DNA of 64,000 bases from Phycisphaeraceae bacterium (lineage in GTDB: Bacteria > Planctomycetota > Phycisphaerae > Phycisphaerales > SM1A02), in the NCBI GenBank assembly GCA_019636755.1, contig JAHBWZ010000002.1, forward strand, positions 124,001-188,000, given 5' to 3'. Positions 10,606-20,326 of the stretch are shown here, piece after piece (the stretch's first letter is position 1; every line of letters begins with the position of its first letter). The notes under the pieces are model-generated. The model had not been told where the DNA came from. It saw only the letters and a list, made by a program, of their open reading frames with translations, and made no database searches. The position numbers and the translations under genes are program-made.

Positions 10606-11880
10606 TCAGAACACGGTCCACTGGTGCCGGTGCTCGAGAAGGATCATCAGGTCCAGCCGCATCCACGGCGCGTTCTCCGTGAGATCACCTTCTGGTCGCT
10701 TCCCACATGGCCAGCGGTCGCAGCGGGTCTGCAAGCCCGACGCGGCAATCGCCATCGAGGTCACCGGCGGTGGTGGGACGCGACGGTGGACGTGTCTGGG
10801 TGGCCAGCAGGCCGTTGTCGCTCCACCCAGTCCGACCTCCGCTCGGCAATCCCGGCGGAACAATCGGCGGATACCCCGACCAGTCCGCATTCAGCATCTG
10901 CGTCACGATGGCTACGGCCTGAAGCGATTCTGGCGACGGCTGTACATCGTCTGGAACGGATATGGACCACCGGTGCTCTGTCCGAACGCCATCCCCGTCC
11001 GGATGTCATGGTCCACGACCGAAAGGCGGTATACCCGGACAACGGCGCGATCCGCTCATAGACCGCTTCCGTCGCGGCTTGAGCGCGATAGGACTGGTAA
11101 GGCGGCACCGCCCGGGCAGATCCTTGACGCTCAGCAGGAGCGCTCCCGTCATCGGACCCGCCGATGATCGCGGTCATGCTCCTGCCTTCGATTCCCGGGT
11201 ACTCCACCGCGCGCCGTCATGGGCGACCCACAGATGGCAGATCTGCCACTGCTGCCCCGTCCAGCCGGCGAGCGTCGACCATCGCGGGATGTACGTGCCC
11301 CGACCGCGCGGGACCCGAGATCCCGAGCAGGTCTCCGATGTCAGTCAGTACGCCGTCCTGCCAGGCAGCGTGCGACGCGGAGGAGCCGTCGAGGTCATAC
11401 GCGAAATGAACGAGCAACTGGTCTGGTCGTTGAGCGCTGCGGATCTGTGAAAGAACGCCCGAGGCCCATGCCCAGCGGCAACGGCGGCGTGATGATCGTC
11501 AACGCCGTCCTTCAGGATCCATGCGACCCTCTTAGCCGATCCCCGGGATGGACGCCTCCCCGCGATCGTCCCTCGGTTGTTGATGACGCATGGAATCCGT
11601 CGCCCCAGGAATCACGATCTCTGAGTGGAGTACTGCTCTGCCAGCGATACGCGCGGGGCGGCGCCCACGGGCGGTGTGAGTGACCGACAACAACATGTCG
11701 TTGTTGATACCGCGCATAGATCTGCCTCGACCCGAACGAACACGCCGGTCCTGTGACCGTATCGATCCTCGAAGCGGTTCGGGACCACCACGCCGGGCAA
11801 TGACCTGTCGGGCAGGACGATTCCGCCCACAGCCAGCCGCACACGGCAGCGCGTACCATCGCCGCCACCATGCCGCCGCC
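10606..11880 (-). pseudogene. frameshifted HAF-repeat exported protein with dockerin-like tail
   Basis: Read across frames on the minus strand, the order is: a signal-like MVAAMVRAAVCGWLW at about 11878, RGINNDM, YRWQSSTPLRD, SWGDGFHA, HAAWQDGVLTDIGDLLG, LSGYTAFRSWT, and at the 3' end GDLDGDCRVGLADPL then AADLMILLEH. The INN and WQDGVLTDIG phrases are those of HAF extracellular repeats, and the last two are paired dockerin-like calcium loops at about 10770-10606. Several frameshifts separate the phrases. It lies about 160 bases upstream of the decayed beta-helix gene on the same strand, so two exported-protein genes have decayed side by side. Confidence 0.6.
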
Positions 11881-12386
11881 CAACTCCAGACGCCGTGCTC
11901 CACCGCCACCACGCTCCCCGGCCCCGTGGGCCGATTCGGCGTACCCCGGGCCCATACGTGGGGCCCTCGACAGGAGCCACGACAGGGCCCACCGGGTCGT
12001 CTCACGACTGGGCCCTTGACCGATCCCGGATGCAGGCCCGGCGCATCCCTTCCTCGATTGTCGTCCGGAGTGGTTCGACCGGACTGTCTCGACCGGAGGG
12101 GTCCACCGGACCCTGCGTTCCCCACCGCCGCGCCTGGTGATCGGGCGTGATCGGACGGTGGACACTGTACCGCGTCGACCGCGCGTGTCAAGCAATGATC
12201 TCATGTCCATGAACGGGGGCGGTGCACAGACGGTGAGTCAATCACTTCTCACGGATGATCGTCGCGCACGGACCACCATCCCTGCAGAGAGACGTCATGG
12301 CAGGTCCGCATCATCGACATCAGATGTTCGACACCACGCACCACGGGCAGGTCTTCCAGCCTGTCGCGCGCGCGTGGGCAGAAATC

Positions 12387-12438
12387 GCTCGGCCGCGAAG
12401 ACGATGGCGGCCGACATCGGCGTGCACGCGTGGACGCT
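12387..12438. repeat. dispersed 52-bp repeat, copy 1
   Basis: Bases 12387-12438 match 22773-22824 in the same orientation at about 44 of 52 positions by eye. Both copies lie in stretches without a clear gene. The function is unknown; it may be the end of a shared decayed element. Confidence 0.55.
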
Positions 12439-12673
12439 GTGAGAGAAGATCCCGAGCGATCAAGCGCGCGGCCCGCGCATGCACGAATCCTTAATCCTGA
12501 CAAGTACAGGCGGGATGCATGCACGCCATCGCTTTCGGCACGCGGCGAGAGTCAAGCGCCCCTGCAACCCGGCGAATGGACGACGGCGGAGCGCCCTGGC
12601 TCGGCGATCATCAGACGCGGACGCGCGCAGCCGGACGCGCCCGTCGTCGGCAGAGGTCCTGACCGCGCAACCC

Positions 12674-12774
12674 CGGACCCGATGCGCGCTGCCACCACTC
12701 GCCAGCCCGGCTGACCACGACCACCCTCCTGCGCGCGGGGTTGCGGGGGCCTCCAGCCCCCCTGCGGCTCCCCT
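12674..12774. repeat. GC-rich palindrome-bearing repeat, copy 1
   Basis: This copy shares an ordered set of blocks with 13067-13175: CGATGCGCGCTGCCACCACTC-like start, ACCACCCTCCTGCGCGC, and a G-run/C-run hairpin (GGGGGCCTCCAGCCCCC). Spacing is conserved with small indels. It lies 400 bases from its partner in a region without genes. Confidence 0.5.
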
Positions 12775-13066
12775 TACGAATCAACGAAGATCTGCAGGAT
12801 CCGGGGAGACCCGACGCCAACCCGTGGTCCCCGAAGTGACCTCGAGCGAGCGAGCACGCGCGCGCACGCATGAACGAGTCAATGACCTCGACGATGCACC
12901 AGAGCATTGCGCGCGAGTGTTCGCGGCTCACGGACCTTGCTGTAAGCGCAGGGGCTGAAGCGGCCCTGCAGCCCCCCTCGCGGATGGATGATCCCGGAGG
13001 CGCCTTCTCGCGCAATGCATCGATCACGGACGCGCCGTGCCGCCAGAGGACCTCAGCGCACGACGC

Positions 13067-13175
13067 TGGACCCCATGCGCGCAGATTCCACCACTCGCGC
13101 GCCGGCCGACCACCACCACCCTCCTGCGCGCAAGGGGGTTGCCGGGGGGGGCCTCAGCCCCCCCTGCGCTCGCGC
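13067..13175. repeat. GC-rich palindrome-bearing repeat, copy 2
   Basis: The second copy carries ATGCGCGCAGATTCCACC, ACCACCCTCCTGCGCGC and a longer G-run/C-run hairpin (GGGGGGCCTCAGCCCCCC). A shortened relative of the hairpin lies at about 12950-12985. REP-like or decayed-element origins are both possible. Confidence 0.5.
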
Positions 13176-13241
13176 CCCCGGTCGGAAGACCACCCTGGAA
13201 CAGACGGGCGCGAGAACCCGGCGCGCTTTCCCCACTGGACA

Positions 13242-13279
13242 GTGAAGGCCGACGGTCTGCCACGACCATCGGCCTTCAC
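13242..13279 (-). terminator. hairpin downstream of the 13.3-16.9 kb gene
   Basis: GTGAAGGCCGACGGTC pairs with GACCATCGGCCTTCAC over 16 positions with one G-T pair and a six-base loop. It lies 41 bases beyond the stop of the large secreted-protein gene. No T-tract follows, so it may be a transcript-end stabiliser or a terminator acting without one. Confidence 0.5.
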
Positions 13280-13320
13280 GCATCCCCGGCGTCGCGCGCG
13301 GGATCAGCGGTCGAGTCGCG

Positions 13321-16300
13321 CTATCCGGCGCACGGCCCCCACGCCGCAAGCAGGATCAGCAGGTCATCGAAGTTGATCGTGCCGTTCCCGTCCAGGTCCG
13401 TCGAGCACGCGGGGCAGGGGCCCCACGCTGCGAGCAGCGTCACCAGGTCGCTGAAGTTCACATGACCGTCGCAATCGATGTCGCCGGGGCAGGTGGGCTT
13501 GAGGACGGACAGGAGCCCGATCGATGACACCGGGTCGGCGTGACCGTCGCTGTCCAGGTCGGTCAGCAGGACCACGTCGAACACCTGGAGCGGCACGTGT
13601 TCGTCGAACGCGGCCTCCAGCGGGACAAGCAGCGAGTGACCGGAGTCGATGCCCGCGTACGAACTGAGCACCGTTCCCGGCGGCAGGCCGTTGACGCTCA
13701 GCACGCCACCCGACGCGACCTGGAAACTGATCGCACCGTCCGCGTCACCGGCATTGAGGATCTCGAACGCGAGATCCGCGCTGTTCCCGATGACGAGCGG
13801 GATCGGCGGACCATGGTCGTCCGGCACCGCGACGTCGAAGCACCAGCGCGGGACCGGCAGCCCGGACTGCGTGTTGACCCAGTTCACCACGCCGGTCGCG
13901 GACGACTGATTCCCGCTGCCCAGGTTCGTGACCAGCGCCTGGAGGCACGCCTTCATCACGCCGTCCCCGACCAGCCCCTCGCAGAAGATCGTGATCGGAA
14001 CGCTGACGCAGCCACCCGGCGCCACGTTCGCCGTCCCGCCGGTGGGCATGATGAAGTTGGGCGCGATGATGTGGTTGCAGTTGGGACCGGGAACGCTGGC
14101 GATCGACCAGTTGTACGATCGTCCCGCCGAACTGCTGTTGCAGATGGTGAGCGTCACCGTCACGGTCGACGTCTGCGGCCAGCAGCAGGTGGCCGCCGCC
14201 GTCAGGTGCACGCCGTCGGTCGGATCGGCCGGGATGCACGGGTTGGGCGAGCAGGAGGTCTGCGCGCCCATCCACATTCCCCCGAGGGTCTCGCACTCCA
14301 GGAACGTCATCACGGTGCAGATCGGCTGCGGAACGCCGTGCAGGTGGTAGCAGCAGGCGCCGAACTCCGGCTCCTCTCCGCCGCAGAGCGGGATCTCGAT
14401 GCAGTGCTCGCGGGAGCAGCACTCGTTGAGATTGATGTCGTGGATCGTGATCGCGAAGCAGAACAGCGAACCGGGCGTCGCGCCCGTGATCGTCACCGTG
14501 ATCGGCAACGACGTCCCGTAGGGCGGAATCGGCGGCGTCAGCGCCATGTAGTTCGGCGTGATCGTCACACCGGAGCCTCCGGGCGGGATCAGGAAGAGGT
14601 GATGGATGATGTCCGGCGTCAGGTTGTCGAGCTGGAACGTGTAGGTGTACGTCCCGGGCTGCCCGTTCGGGTCGCACTTGATCGACTCGCTCCCCTCGGT
14701 CACCTGGAGACAGTCGCAGTCCGGTTCGACGCAGATCTCCGTCGAGCAGCAGTTCTGCATCGTCGTATCAAGAAGCGTCACGATGAAGCAGAACGGCACC
14801 CCGGAGGTCGTTCCGCTGAAGTTCACGGTGAACGTCGCGGACGATCCATCCGGGATGAACTGGCTGATGACGTTCGGCGACGGCGTCACTGGCGATCCCG
14901 GCGGCATCGGCGTGATGAGAACGTGCGACGCGTCCTGCCCGGAGTTGTTGTTCACCGTGAACGTCACGCTGACATTGCCCGAGCCGTCGGTTGCACACCG
15001 GACCTTGTCGACGTCGACGGTGCAGCTCGCCTCCTTGCAGATCGTGAGATCGCAGAGCATGGCCTCACCCACCGGCCGGCAGCACTCGCCGGAGAGGACA
15101 GTGCCGCGCTTGAGCGTGACCTGGACCTGGAGGTACCGGCCGACGACACCGGTGAACGGGACGTTCGCCTGCACCGTCGTCCATGGTCCGGACGGAAGCG
15201 GCGAGTCGCTCGCCCGCACGCGCACGATGACCTGCGATCCGCCGGTCAGCATCGCCGTCCAGTCCAGCGTGCTCCACACGCAGCCGGTCTTGCCGCCGTC
15301 GTGGATGAACGTCCAGGTTCCCTGCGGCGCCGTCTTGAGCAGCATGTCGCCGGTCTGGTCGCTGTAGTTGTACGCCCACGCGTCCGGGCCCAGGTCCACC
15401 GCCAGGTCGGTCGCACCGAACGCGCCGAGCGCAGGATCGATGCGCACCGCATTGTGCGTCACACGGTTGGTCGCCCACACCTTGCCGTTGCTGTCCACCG
15501 CGACGCCATGCGGTGTGCTGCCGGGGATCGATCCGAAGTTGACCGGCACCAGGCCGGCCGCCACGCCGGCGGTCGAGATCCGGCTGACGGTGTTCGAACT
15601 GGAGTTGGCGATCCAGACATCACCGCCGTCGATGGCGATGCCGCGGTTCGTCGCCGAGGAGCCGTGATTGAAGGCCGGCAGCGGTGCGCCGGAGGGCGTC
15701 ACGCGACGCACCAGGCCGTCATAGGGGTAGGTCATCCAGATGAAGCAGGTGGCCGGGTCGAAGGCAAGGCCGTAGTTGCGATAGTCGAAGTCCGGCGGCA
15801 CGGTGTCCACGAAGTAACTGAGCGAGTTGGTGGCGGGGTCATACCGCATGAGCTGGTTGCCGGCGGCGCCCGCATCCCAGTTCGCCGACCAGAGCACGCC
15901 GCACGCGTCGACCAGTCCGCCGTACCCGCCGTACAGCGCGGTGAACGGGGATCCGCCGACCTGCGTCGCCGTCGCGTTGTCCAGCTTCTCGAACCGCTTG
16001 TTCGTCCAGCTCCCCACCCAGATGTCGTTGCTGCCGTCGATCGACACGTGGCGGATGTTGACGCCCTCGGTCCGGACGAAGGCGGTGATGCATTCGTCCT
16101 GCGCCGAGACGACACCGCCGGCGGTGTCGATGCCGCCGGGCAGGTTCGTCCACGGCAGGGCGGTGGCCGCGTAGTCCACGTTGAACGCGCCCGTCGTGTG
16201 CGGATAGCCGCGCGAGGTCCTGATCAGGCCGTCGCCGTCGCGGTCTTCGCACGTGCAGTAGGCGAACGGTCCCTGCAGGTAATCCCCGGTGGGATCCGGA

Positions 16301-16860
16301 ACACCGTTCGCGTTCACGCGTGTGCCGCCCAGCGCCAGGCCGACCCGGGTCACCGAGCCCATGTTCGGCCCGTTGGGAACGGCCGGGCTGGCCTCGTTGC
16401 GGTTGCCCACCCAGATGTTGCCGTAGCCGTCGACGGTCGTCCGGGACGGATTCGTCGCCATGCCCTCCGGTGCCGTGAAGTACTCGCCGACCACGTCTCC
16501 CTCGGCGAGGCCGTACTGCGGAAGATTCTCCGTCGCGATCCGGATGATCGACCCGCGGCGGATCTGCCCCCACGGCCCCGGGTCGCCGCTCGCCGCCTGC
16601 GTGAAGCCGGAGACGGCGACCGCGAGGAACGGCCACGGCCGGACGTCGTGATTGTCCACCAGGCGAAGGCACTGCTGTCCCGTCGCCGGATCCCGGACCA
16701 CCTCCAGGTTGAAGAGTTCACCCTGCGAGAAGTCCTTGACGGTGGCATACGTCACGCACGGCCCGCTCGAGCCGGATTGCCCGGCCAGGGGGACGGTGGC
16801 GGCAAGGGTGAGCAGGCTGCCGGAGAGGAGGGCGATGCGGATTCGGGACCGGGATGACAT
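13321..16860 (-). CDS. large secreted NHL/propeller protein with dockerin-like tail
   Basis: A 1,179-residue exported protein. A signal peptide (IALLSGSLLTLAATVPLAGQ) is followed at about residues 100-400 by a virginiamycin-B-lyase/NHL-like propeller with repeats such as DGYGNIWVGN, DGSNDIWVGS, DGGDVWIAN and DSNGKVWATN. The middle has Cys-rich beta-sandwich repeats with VTFTVNNNSG-type strands, and a GACCYHLHG cysteine module common in planctomycete exoproteins. The C-terminus has two dockerin-like loops, DIDCDGHVNFSDLV and DLDGNGTINFDDLL, each followed by LLAAWGPC. The ATG at 16860 starts the signal peptide; the upstream extension is low complexity. It is probably a cell-surface or secreted protein; binding partner and function are unknown. 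Confidence 0.88.
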   Translation of the reverse strand: MSSRSRIRIALLSGSLLTLAATVPLAGQSGSSGPCVTYATVKDFSQGELFNLEVVRDPATGQQCLRLVDNHDVRPWPFLAVAVSGFTQAASGDPGPWGQIRRGSIIRIATENLPQYGLAEGDVVGEYFTAPEGMATNPSRTTVDGYGNIWVGNRNEASPAVPNGPNMGSVTRVGLALGGTRVNANGVPDPTGDYLQGPFAYCTCEDRDGDGLIRTSRGYPHTTGAFNVDYAATALPWTNLPGGIDTAGGVVSAQDECITAFVRTEGVNIRHVSIDGSNDIWVGSWTNKRFEKLDNATATQVGGSPFTALYGGYGGLVDACGVLWSANWDAGAAGNQLMRYDPATNSLSYFVDTVPPDFDYRNYGLAFDPATCFIWMTYPYDGLVRRVTPSGAPLPAFNHGSSATNRGIAIDGGDVWIANSSSNTVSRISTAGVAAGLVPVNFGSIPGSTPHGVAVDSNGKVWATNRVTHNAVRIDPALGAFGATDLAVDLGPDAWAYNYSDQTGDMLLKTAPQGTWTFIHDGGKTGCVWSTLDWTAMLTGGSQVIVRVRASDSPLPSGPWTTVQANVPFTGVVGRYLQVQVTLKRGTVLSGECCRPVGEAMLCDLTICKEASCTVDVDKVRCATDGSGNVSVTFTVNNNSGQDASHVLITPMPPGSPVTPSPNVISQFIPDGSSATFTVNFSGTTSGVPFCFIVTLLDTTMQNCCSTEICVEPDCDCLQVTEGSESIKCDPNGQPGTYTYTFQLDNLTPDIIHHLFLIPPGGSGVTITPNYMALTPPIPPYGTSLPITVTITGATPGSLFCFAITIHDINLNECCSREHCIEIPLCGGEEPEFGACCYHLHGVPQPICTVMTFLECETLGGMWMGAQTSCSPNPCIPADPTDGVHLTAAATCCWPQTSTVTVTLTICNSSSAGRSYNWSIASVPGPNCNHIIAPNFIMPTGGTANVAPGGCVSVPITIFCEGLVGDGVMKACLQALVTNLGSGNQSSATGVVNWVNTQSGLPVPRWCFDVAVPDDHGPPIPLVIGNSADLAFEILNAGDADGAISFQVASGGVLSVNGLPPGTVLSSYAGIDSGHSLLVPLEAAFDEHVPLQVFDVVLLTDLDSDGHADPVSSIGLLSVLKPTCPGDIDCDGHVNFSDLVTLLAAWGPCPACSTDLDGNGTINFDDLLILLAAWGPCAG

Positions 16861-17144
16861 GGCGAGAGTCTTTCCTTGGATCGAACGTGCCGGGGCACCC
16901 CCGAGCGCCGCGGGACAGGGCGCGCGCAGGAAGCCCACCGGGCGCAGTTCGCTCGGCGACGGAGAATCTCCAACCCGGATTCCAGGATTCCCGCTCCGGC
17001 GGCCGTGGCGCCGCGGCCGTCGGGTCACCCGGGCAGGCGCCCTCCCCCCGGACAGCGAGCCGGCCCGAACAGGGGCGTTTCCGGATAACGCCCGGCTCCG
17101 GGCGGTGGCATACTCTCGCGAGTTCCCCTACCGGAGCCCCGACG

Positions 17145-17639
17145 ATGGCCACGACGACCCACTGGATCATCACCGCCGACGGCCGCGGTGCGCATCTCTT
17201 CGGCTGCTCGCATCTGCCCAGCGGTGACCTGCACCTGGAGCCGGGCCGGTCCCTGCACAATGCACACGAAGAAGAGCATGAACGGAGTCGACCGCTCCTG
17301 CTGGGCGGCGCGGAACGACGCGGATCCGTGGCACGCTCCGGCGCTCATGCGGCACCGCATGTCGTGTCGCAGGGCCACGCCGACGAAGAATCCCTGCGCA
17401 GGTTCGCGCGCGAGGTCCGGACCTGGCTCGCCGCCGCGATCGATGAACTGGGCACGGATCGCGTGACACTCTTCGCAGCGCCGCAGTTCCTGGGGGTCCT
17501 CCGGACGGAACTCGACACTGTCGCGAGCCGGGTGGACCTGCACAAGGGTGAACTGACGCACCTGCGCGCCCACGAACTCGCGGCACATCCGGAGATCCGC
17601 CGGATGTTCGGCGCCGCGCGCACTTCCGCGAAGTCGTAG
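17145..17639 (+). CDS. host attachment protein / bacterial eRF1-like (baeRF) domain protein
   Basis: This 164-residue cytoplasmic protein begins WIITADGRGAHLF, the first strand of the bacterial eRF1-like fold in the 'host attachment protein' family. It has the typical charged middle (EEEHERSRPLL), a helix FAREVRTWLAAAIDEL, the strand RVTLFAAPQFLGVLR and an end GELTHLRAHELAAHPEIR. The family name comes from plant-attachment work, but its fold suggests ribosome-associated or RNA-linked roles. GGAG at 17132-17135 supports the ATG at 17145. It is convergent with the phosphoribosyltransferase gene 57 bases away. Its molecular role in this organism is not known. Confidence 0.8.
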   Translation: MATTTHWIITADGRGAHLFGCSHLPSGDLHLEPGRSLHNAHEEEHERSRPLLLGGAERRGSVARSGAHAAPHVVSQGHADEESLRRFAREVRTWLAAAIDELGTDRVTLFAAPQFLGVLRTELDTVASRVDLHKGELTHLRAHELAAHPEIRRMFGAARTSAKS

Positions 17640-17696
17640 CCGGCGGGTGTCGCACGCCGCGCCCACCGGTTCACCATCGCGTTCGCGATCGCGGCG

Positions 17697-18371
17697 TCAC
17701 GACGGCCGGGCCGCCCGGGTCGCGGTCGCGCGCATCGCCTCGCGAAGATGCTCGAGGACGCGCTCGTCCGGCACCTGGTCGAAGTGGCCGTAGAACTGGC
17801 CGATCGACATGAAGCTGGACGGCGCCAGGGGGCACACGACCCGGTCGCAGAGCGGCCGGATCGCATCGAGGCACGCGCGCGCCGCGACGGGGACGGCAAC
17901 GATGCGTTCCAGGGCGCCGGCGGCCTGCACGGTCCGCAGCGCCGCGATCATCGTCGATCCCGTCGCCATGCCGTCGTCGGTCAGGATGACGCTCCGTCCG
18001 CTCACCGGCGCCCGTGGGCGCACGGCGCGGAAGATCCGGCTGCGGCGCTCGATCTCCCGGAGCTGGAACGCCCGCTCCCGTTCGAGGTCCGCGTCATCCG
18101 CGCCCGCCGCCGCGACGATCGCCCGGTCGACGTGGATCTCGCCACCTTCCGCCACCGCACCCAGCGCGAGTTCCGGCTGGCACGGGGCGCGCAATTTCCG
18201 GGAGAGGACGATGTCCAGTTCGGCGCCGATCGTGGCCGCGATGGCAGCGCCCACCTCCACGCCTCCGCGCGGAATGGCCAGCACGATCGGGTCGCGCAGC
18301 GCCACGCCCGCCAGGATCGCGCCGAGCCGGCGGCCGGCATCGGCGCGATCGATGTACATGTCCGGATTCAT
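17697..18371 (-). CDS. phosphoribosyltransferase domain protein
   Basis: A 224-residue type I phosphoribosyltransferase-fold protein. The PRPP loop is VILTDDGMATGSTM at about residues 128-141, preceded by the family phrases LAIPRGGVEVG and LSRKLRAP. The C-terminal half has a pyrophosphate-handling segment VAVPVAARACLDAI. Proteins of this kind are often encoded beside stress genes and may act on nucleobases or only bind PRPP. An Hsp20 gene lies 81 bases upstream on the same strand and could be co-transcribed with it. Substrate is unknown. Confidence 0.85.
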   Translation of the reverse strand: MNPDMYIDRADAGRRLGAILAGVALRDPIVLAIPRGGVEVGAAIAATIGAELDIVLSRKLRAPCQPELALGAVAEGGEIHVDRAIVAAAGADDADLERERAFQLREIERRSRIFRAVRPRAPVSGRSVILTDDGMATGSTMIAALRTVQAAGALERIVAVPVAARACLDAIRPLCDRVVCPLAPSSFMSIGQFYGHFDQVPDERVLEHLREAMRATATRAARPS

Positions 18372-18452
18372 CGCGGCGGATACAGATCACCGCGGACGGC
18401 CGACGCCACTGCGTCCGCCGCCCGCGGCTGTATCAGGTCACACACCATCTCA

Positions 18453-18965
18453 TCAGCTGTTCACGGCCACCTTGCGGCCGGTCGAGGGCTTGATCTCGAC
18501 CTGCTTCGGCTTCGCGCCGGGCTTCTTCGGGATGTGGATCGCGATCACGCCGTTGTCGGCCTCCGCGGCCACCTTGTCCACGTCCACGGTCTCCGGCAGC
18601 TCGACGACGCGCCGGAACGATCCGAAGCGCCGCTCGCAGTGGTAGAAGTTCTCGCCCTTCTTCTCCTGCTGCTCGGACTTCTCTCCGCTGATCGTCAGCG
18701 TGCGACCGGAGATCGAGATGTCCAGGTCCTTCGCGCCGATCCCGGGGGCCTCGAGGCGGATGGTGAGTTCCGTGTCCGTCTCGCTGAGGTCCAGCGGCGG
18801 GATCCAGCCCTCGGTGCGGAAGAACTTGGGCTCGACCAGGCCGAGCGGATCGCCGAGGAAGCGCTCGAACGTGCGGTCCATCTCGTCGCGCAGCCGGGCG
18901 AAGTCGCCGTTGCTCGGAGCGAGCGACGTCGTCGGGGTGCGCCTGCGCATCAGGGTCATGGTCAT
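18453..18965 (-). CDS. Hsp20/alpha-crystallin small heat-shock protein
   Basis: This 170-residue ATP-independent holdase prevents aggregation of unfolded proteins in the cytoplasm. A short N-terminal arm is followed by the alpha-crystallin domain at about residues 55-150, with IRLEAPGIGAKDLDIS, the strand LTISGEKSEQ, FRRVVELPETVD and the signature ADNGVIAIHIPK. AAGGAG seven bases upstream supports the ATG at 18965. The phosphoribosyltransferase gene follows. A heat-shock promoter is expected in the 347 bases upstream, but neither a CIRCE element nor a clear sigma-32 box was seen. Confidence 0.95.
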   Translation of the reverse strand: MTMTLMRRRTPTTSLAPSNGDFARLRDEMDRTFERFLGDPLGLVEPKFFRTEGWIPPLDLSETDTELTIRLEAPGIGAKDLDISISGRTLTISGEKSEQQEKKGENFYHCERRFGSFRRVVELPETVDVDKVAAEADNGVIAIHIPKKPGAKPKQVEIKPSTGRKVAVNS

Positions 18966-19312
18966 CGGAAGACTCCTTCGGTTCGTCGGATCGGTCCGGC
19001 CTCAGCCGAGGCCACCACGAGTGACGCCCGCCGAGAGCCGGACACTCTCATGCAGGGAAGGTCAGAGCGGGATTGTTGCCGGTCGCGCGTTCGGCGCCTA
19101 CCGGGCCGATTCCCTGTTTTTGCGTCGCGTTCGCGGTGGCGATGACCGGTTCCGCGTGCAACGATGCCGCACACGCCGCGGCGCGACGCCGGCACCATTC
19201 GCGCACCGCCGCGCCGGGTGGCCCGGCGCGGGCATGAGCGGCCCATCGGTGGATACGCTGTGGACCACCGGGACCGGCGGAGATTGCACCGGAGGCCGGC
19301 GAGGAGGACACG
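18966..19312. other. divergent intergenic region between hsp20 and the PAC2 gene
   Basis: About 347 bases carry the promoters for both genes. GAGGAGG just before 19313 is a strong ribosome site for the PAC2 gene, and AAGGAG serves hsp20. No gene or repeat was seen. Confidence 0.6.
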
Positions 19313-20326
19313 ATGGCGACAACTGGCAGACCGCCGCGACCCTGGCTGGTCGCGGCCTGGCCGGGAATGGGGAACGTGGCGGTCATCGCCGCCGGCCACC
19401 TTGTCCGCGAACTCTCGATGACACCTGCGCAGGAACTGCCCTCGCACGAGCACTTCGACATCAGCGAGATCACGGTGAAGGACGGACTCGTGACCCCGGT
19501 CCACCAGCCGCGCGGACTCTTCTTCCGCTGGACGCATCCGACCGGCGGGCGCGACCTGGTCGTCTTCCTCGGCGAGGCGCAGCCCACGTCGGGCACGTAC
19601 GCCTACGCGCGGGAACTCCTGGAGGTGGCCGCTGAGATGGGCGTGGAGCGCGTCGTCACGTTCGCGTCCATGGCGTCGGCGCTGCACCCCTCGGCGAACC
19701 CCAAGGTTGCCGGGATCGCGACCGATCCAGGTTCGCTGGCGGAACTGCGCCGGGCGGAAGTGCCGCCGATGAATGACGGACAGATCGGCGGCCTCAACGG
19801 CGTGCTGCTCGCGGCGGCGGCAGAGCGCGGCCTGTCGGGCATGTGCCTGCTCGCCGAGATCCCGTTCTTCGCGGCGAACATTCCCAACCCGAAGGCCGCC
19901 CGCGCCGCGCTCAGCGTGTTCAGCATCATCGCGGGGATCGACGTCAGCCTGGACCTGCTCGCACGGCATGCGGCCGTGGTCGATCGGATGCTGATCGACC
20001 TGTACGAGAAACTCCAGGCACAAGGTGCGTTCGACCAGTTGACGGAGCAGAACGGGGAGCAGGGCGATGAAGGCGACAGCGAATCCGGTGGAGAGCCCGG
20101 CGGGGGCGCGGGTCCGTCCGGCACTGGAACACCGCCCGCGAAGGCGGCCGGATTGCCGGAGTCGAAGCCGCTCGACTACGCCACGCGCCAGCGCCTCGAG
20201 CAGCTCTTCGAGGATGCGCGGCGGGACCAGGGACGCGCGGTCGCCCTGAAGCAGGAACTCGATCGCCTGGGCGTCTTCGCGCAGTACGAAGACCGCTTCC
20301 TCGATCTCTTCCGGCGGGCAGGATGA
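19313..20326 (+). CDS. PAC2 family protein (proteasome assembly chaperone-like fold)
   Basis: A 337-residue cytoplasmic protein. WLVAAWPGMGNVAVIA at the N-terminus, LVVFLGEAQP near residue 83 and RVVTFASMASALHP define the PAC2 domain. A segment GGLNGVLLAAAAERGL gives the second half of the fold. The C-terminal 110 residues have a Gly/Glu-rich linker and a charged helix LFEDARRDQGRAVAL. PAC2 proteins in bacteria are often encoded with acyl-CoA or ligase genes, and their role is not settled. The stop overlaps the next ATG by four bases (ATGA), so it is translationally coupled to the acyl-CoA synthetase. Confidence 0.85.
   Translation: MATTGRPPRPWLVAAWPGMGNVAVIAAGHLVRELSMTPAQELPSHEHFDISEITVKDGLVTPVHQPRGLFFRWTHPTGGRDLVVFLGEAQPTSGTYAYARELLEVAAEMGVERVVTFASMASALHPSANPKVAGIATDPGSLAELRRAEVPPMNDGQIGGLNGVLLAAAAERGLSGMCLLAEIPFFAANIPNPKAARAALSVFSIIAGIDVSLDLLARHAAVVDRMLIDLYEKLQAQGAFDQLTEQNGEQGDEGDSESGGEPGGGAGPSGTGTPPAKAAGLPESKPLDYATRQRLEQLFEDARRDQGRAVALKQELDRLGVFAQYEDRFLDLFRRAG

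Larger units (their letters stand above)
11881..13241. other. degenerate region without a recognisable gene
   Basis: About 1.36 kb with many short overlapping frames on both strands, none with family motifs and all rich in Arg, Pro and Ser. It contains two copies of a roughly 105-bp GC-rich repeat, a 52-bp segment also found near 22.8 kb, and a related G/C palindrome near 12950-12985. I read it as non-coding or fully decayed sequence. Confidence 0.55.

Noticed and set aside
13540-16857. Long open frame on the plus strand (about 1,105 codons) opposite the large secreted-protein gene
   Set aside because: It is rich in Arg, His, Asp and Val without family motifs and mirrors the real minus-strand gene, a common effect of strong third-position GC bias.
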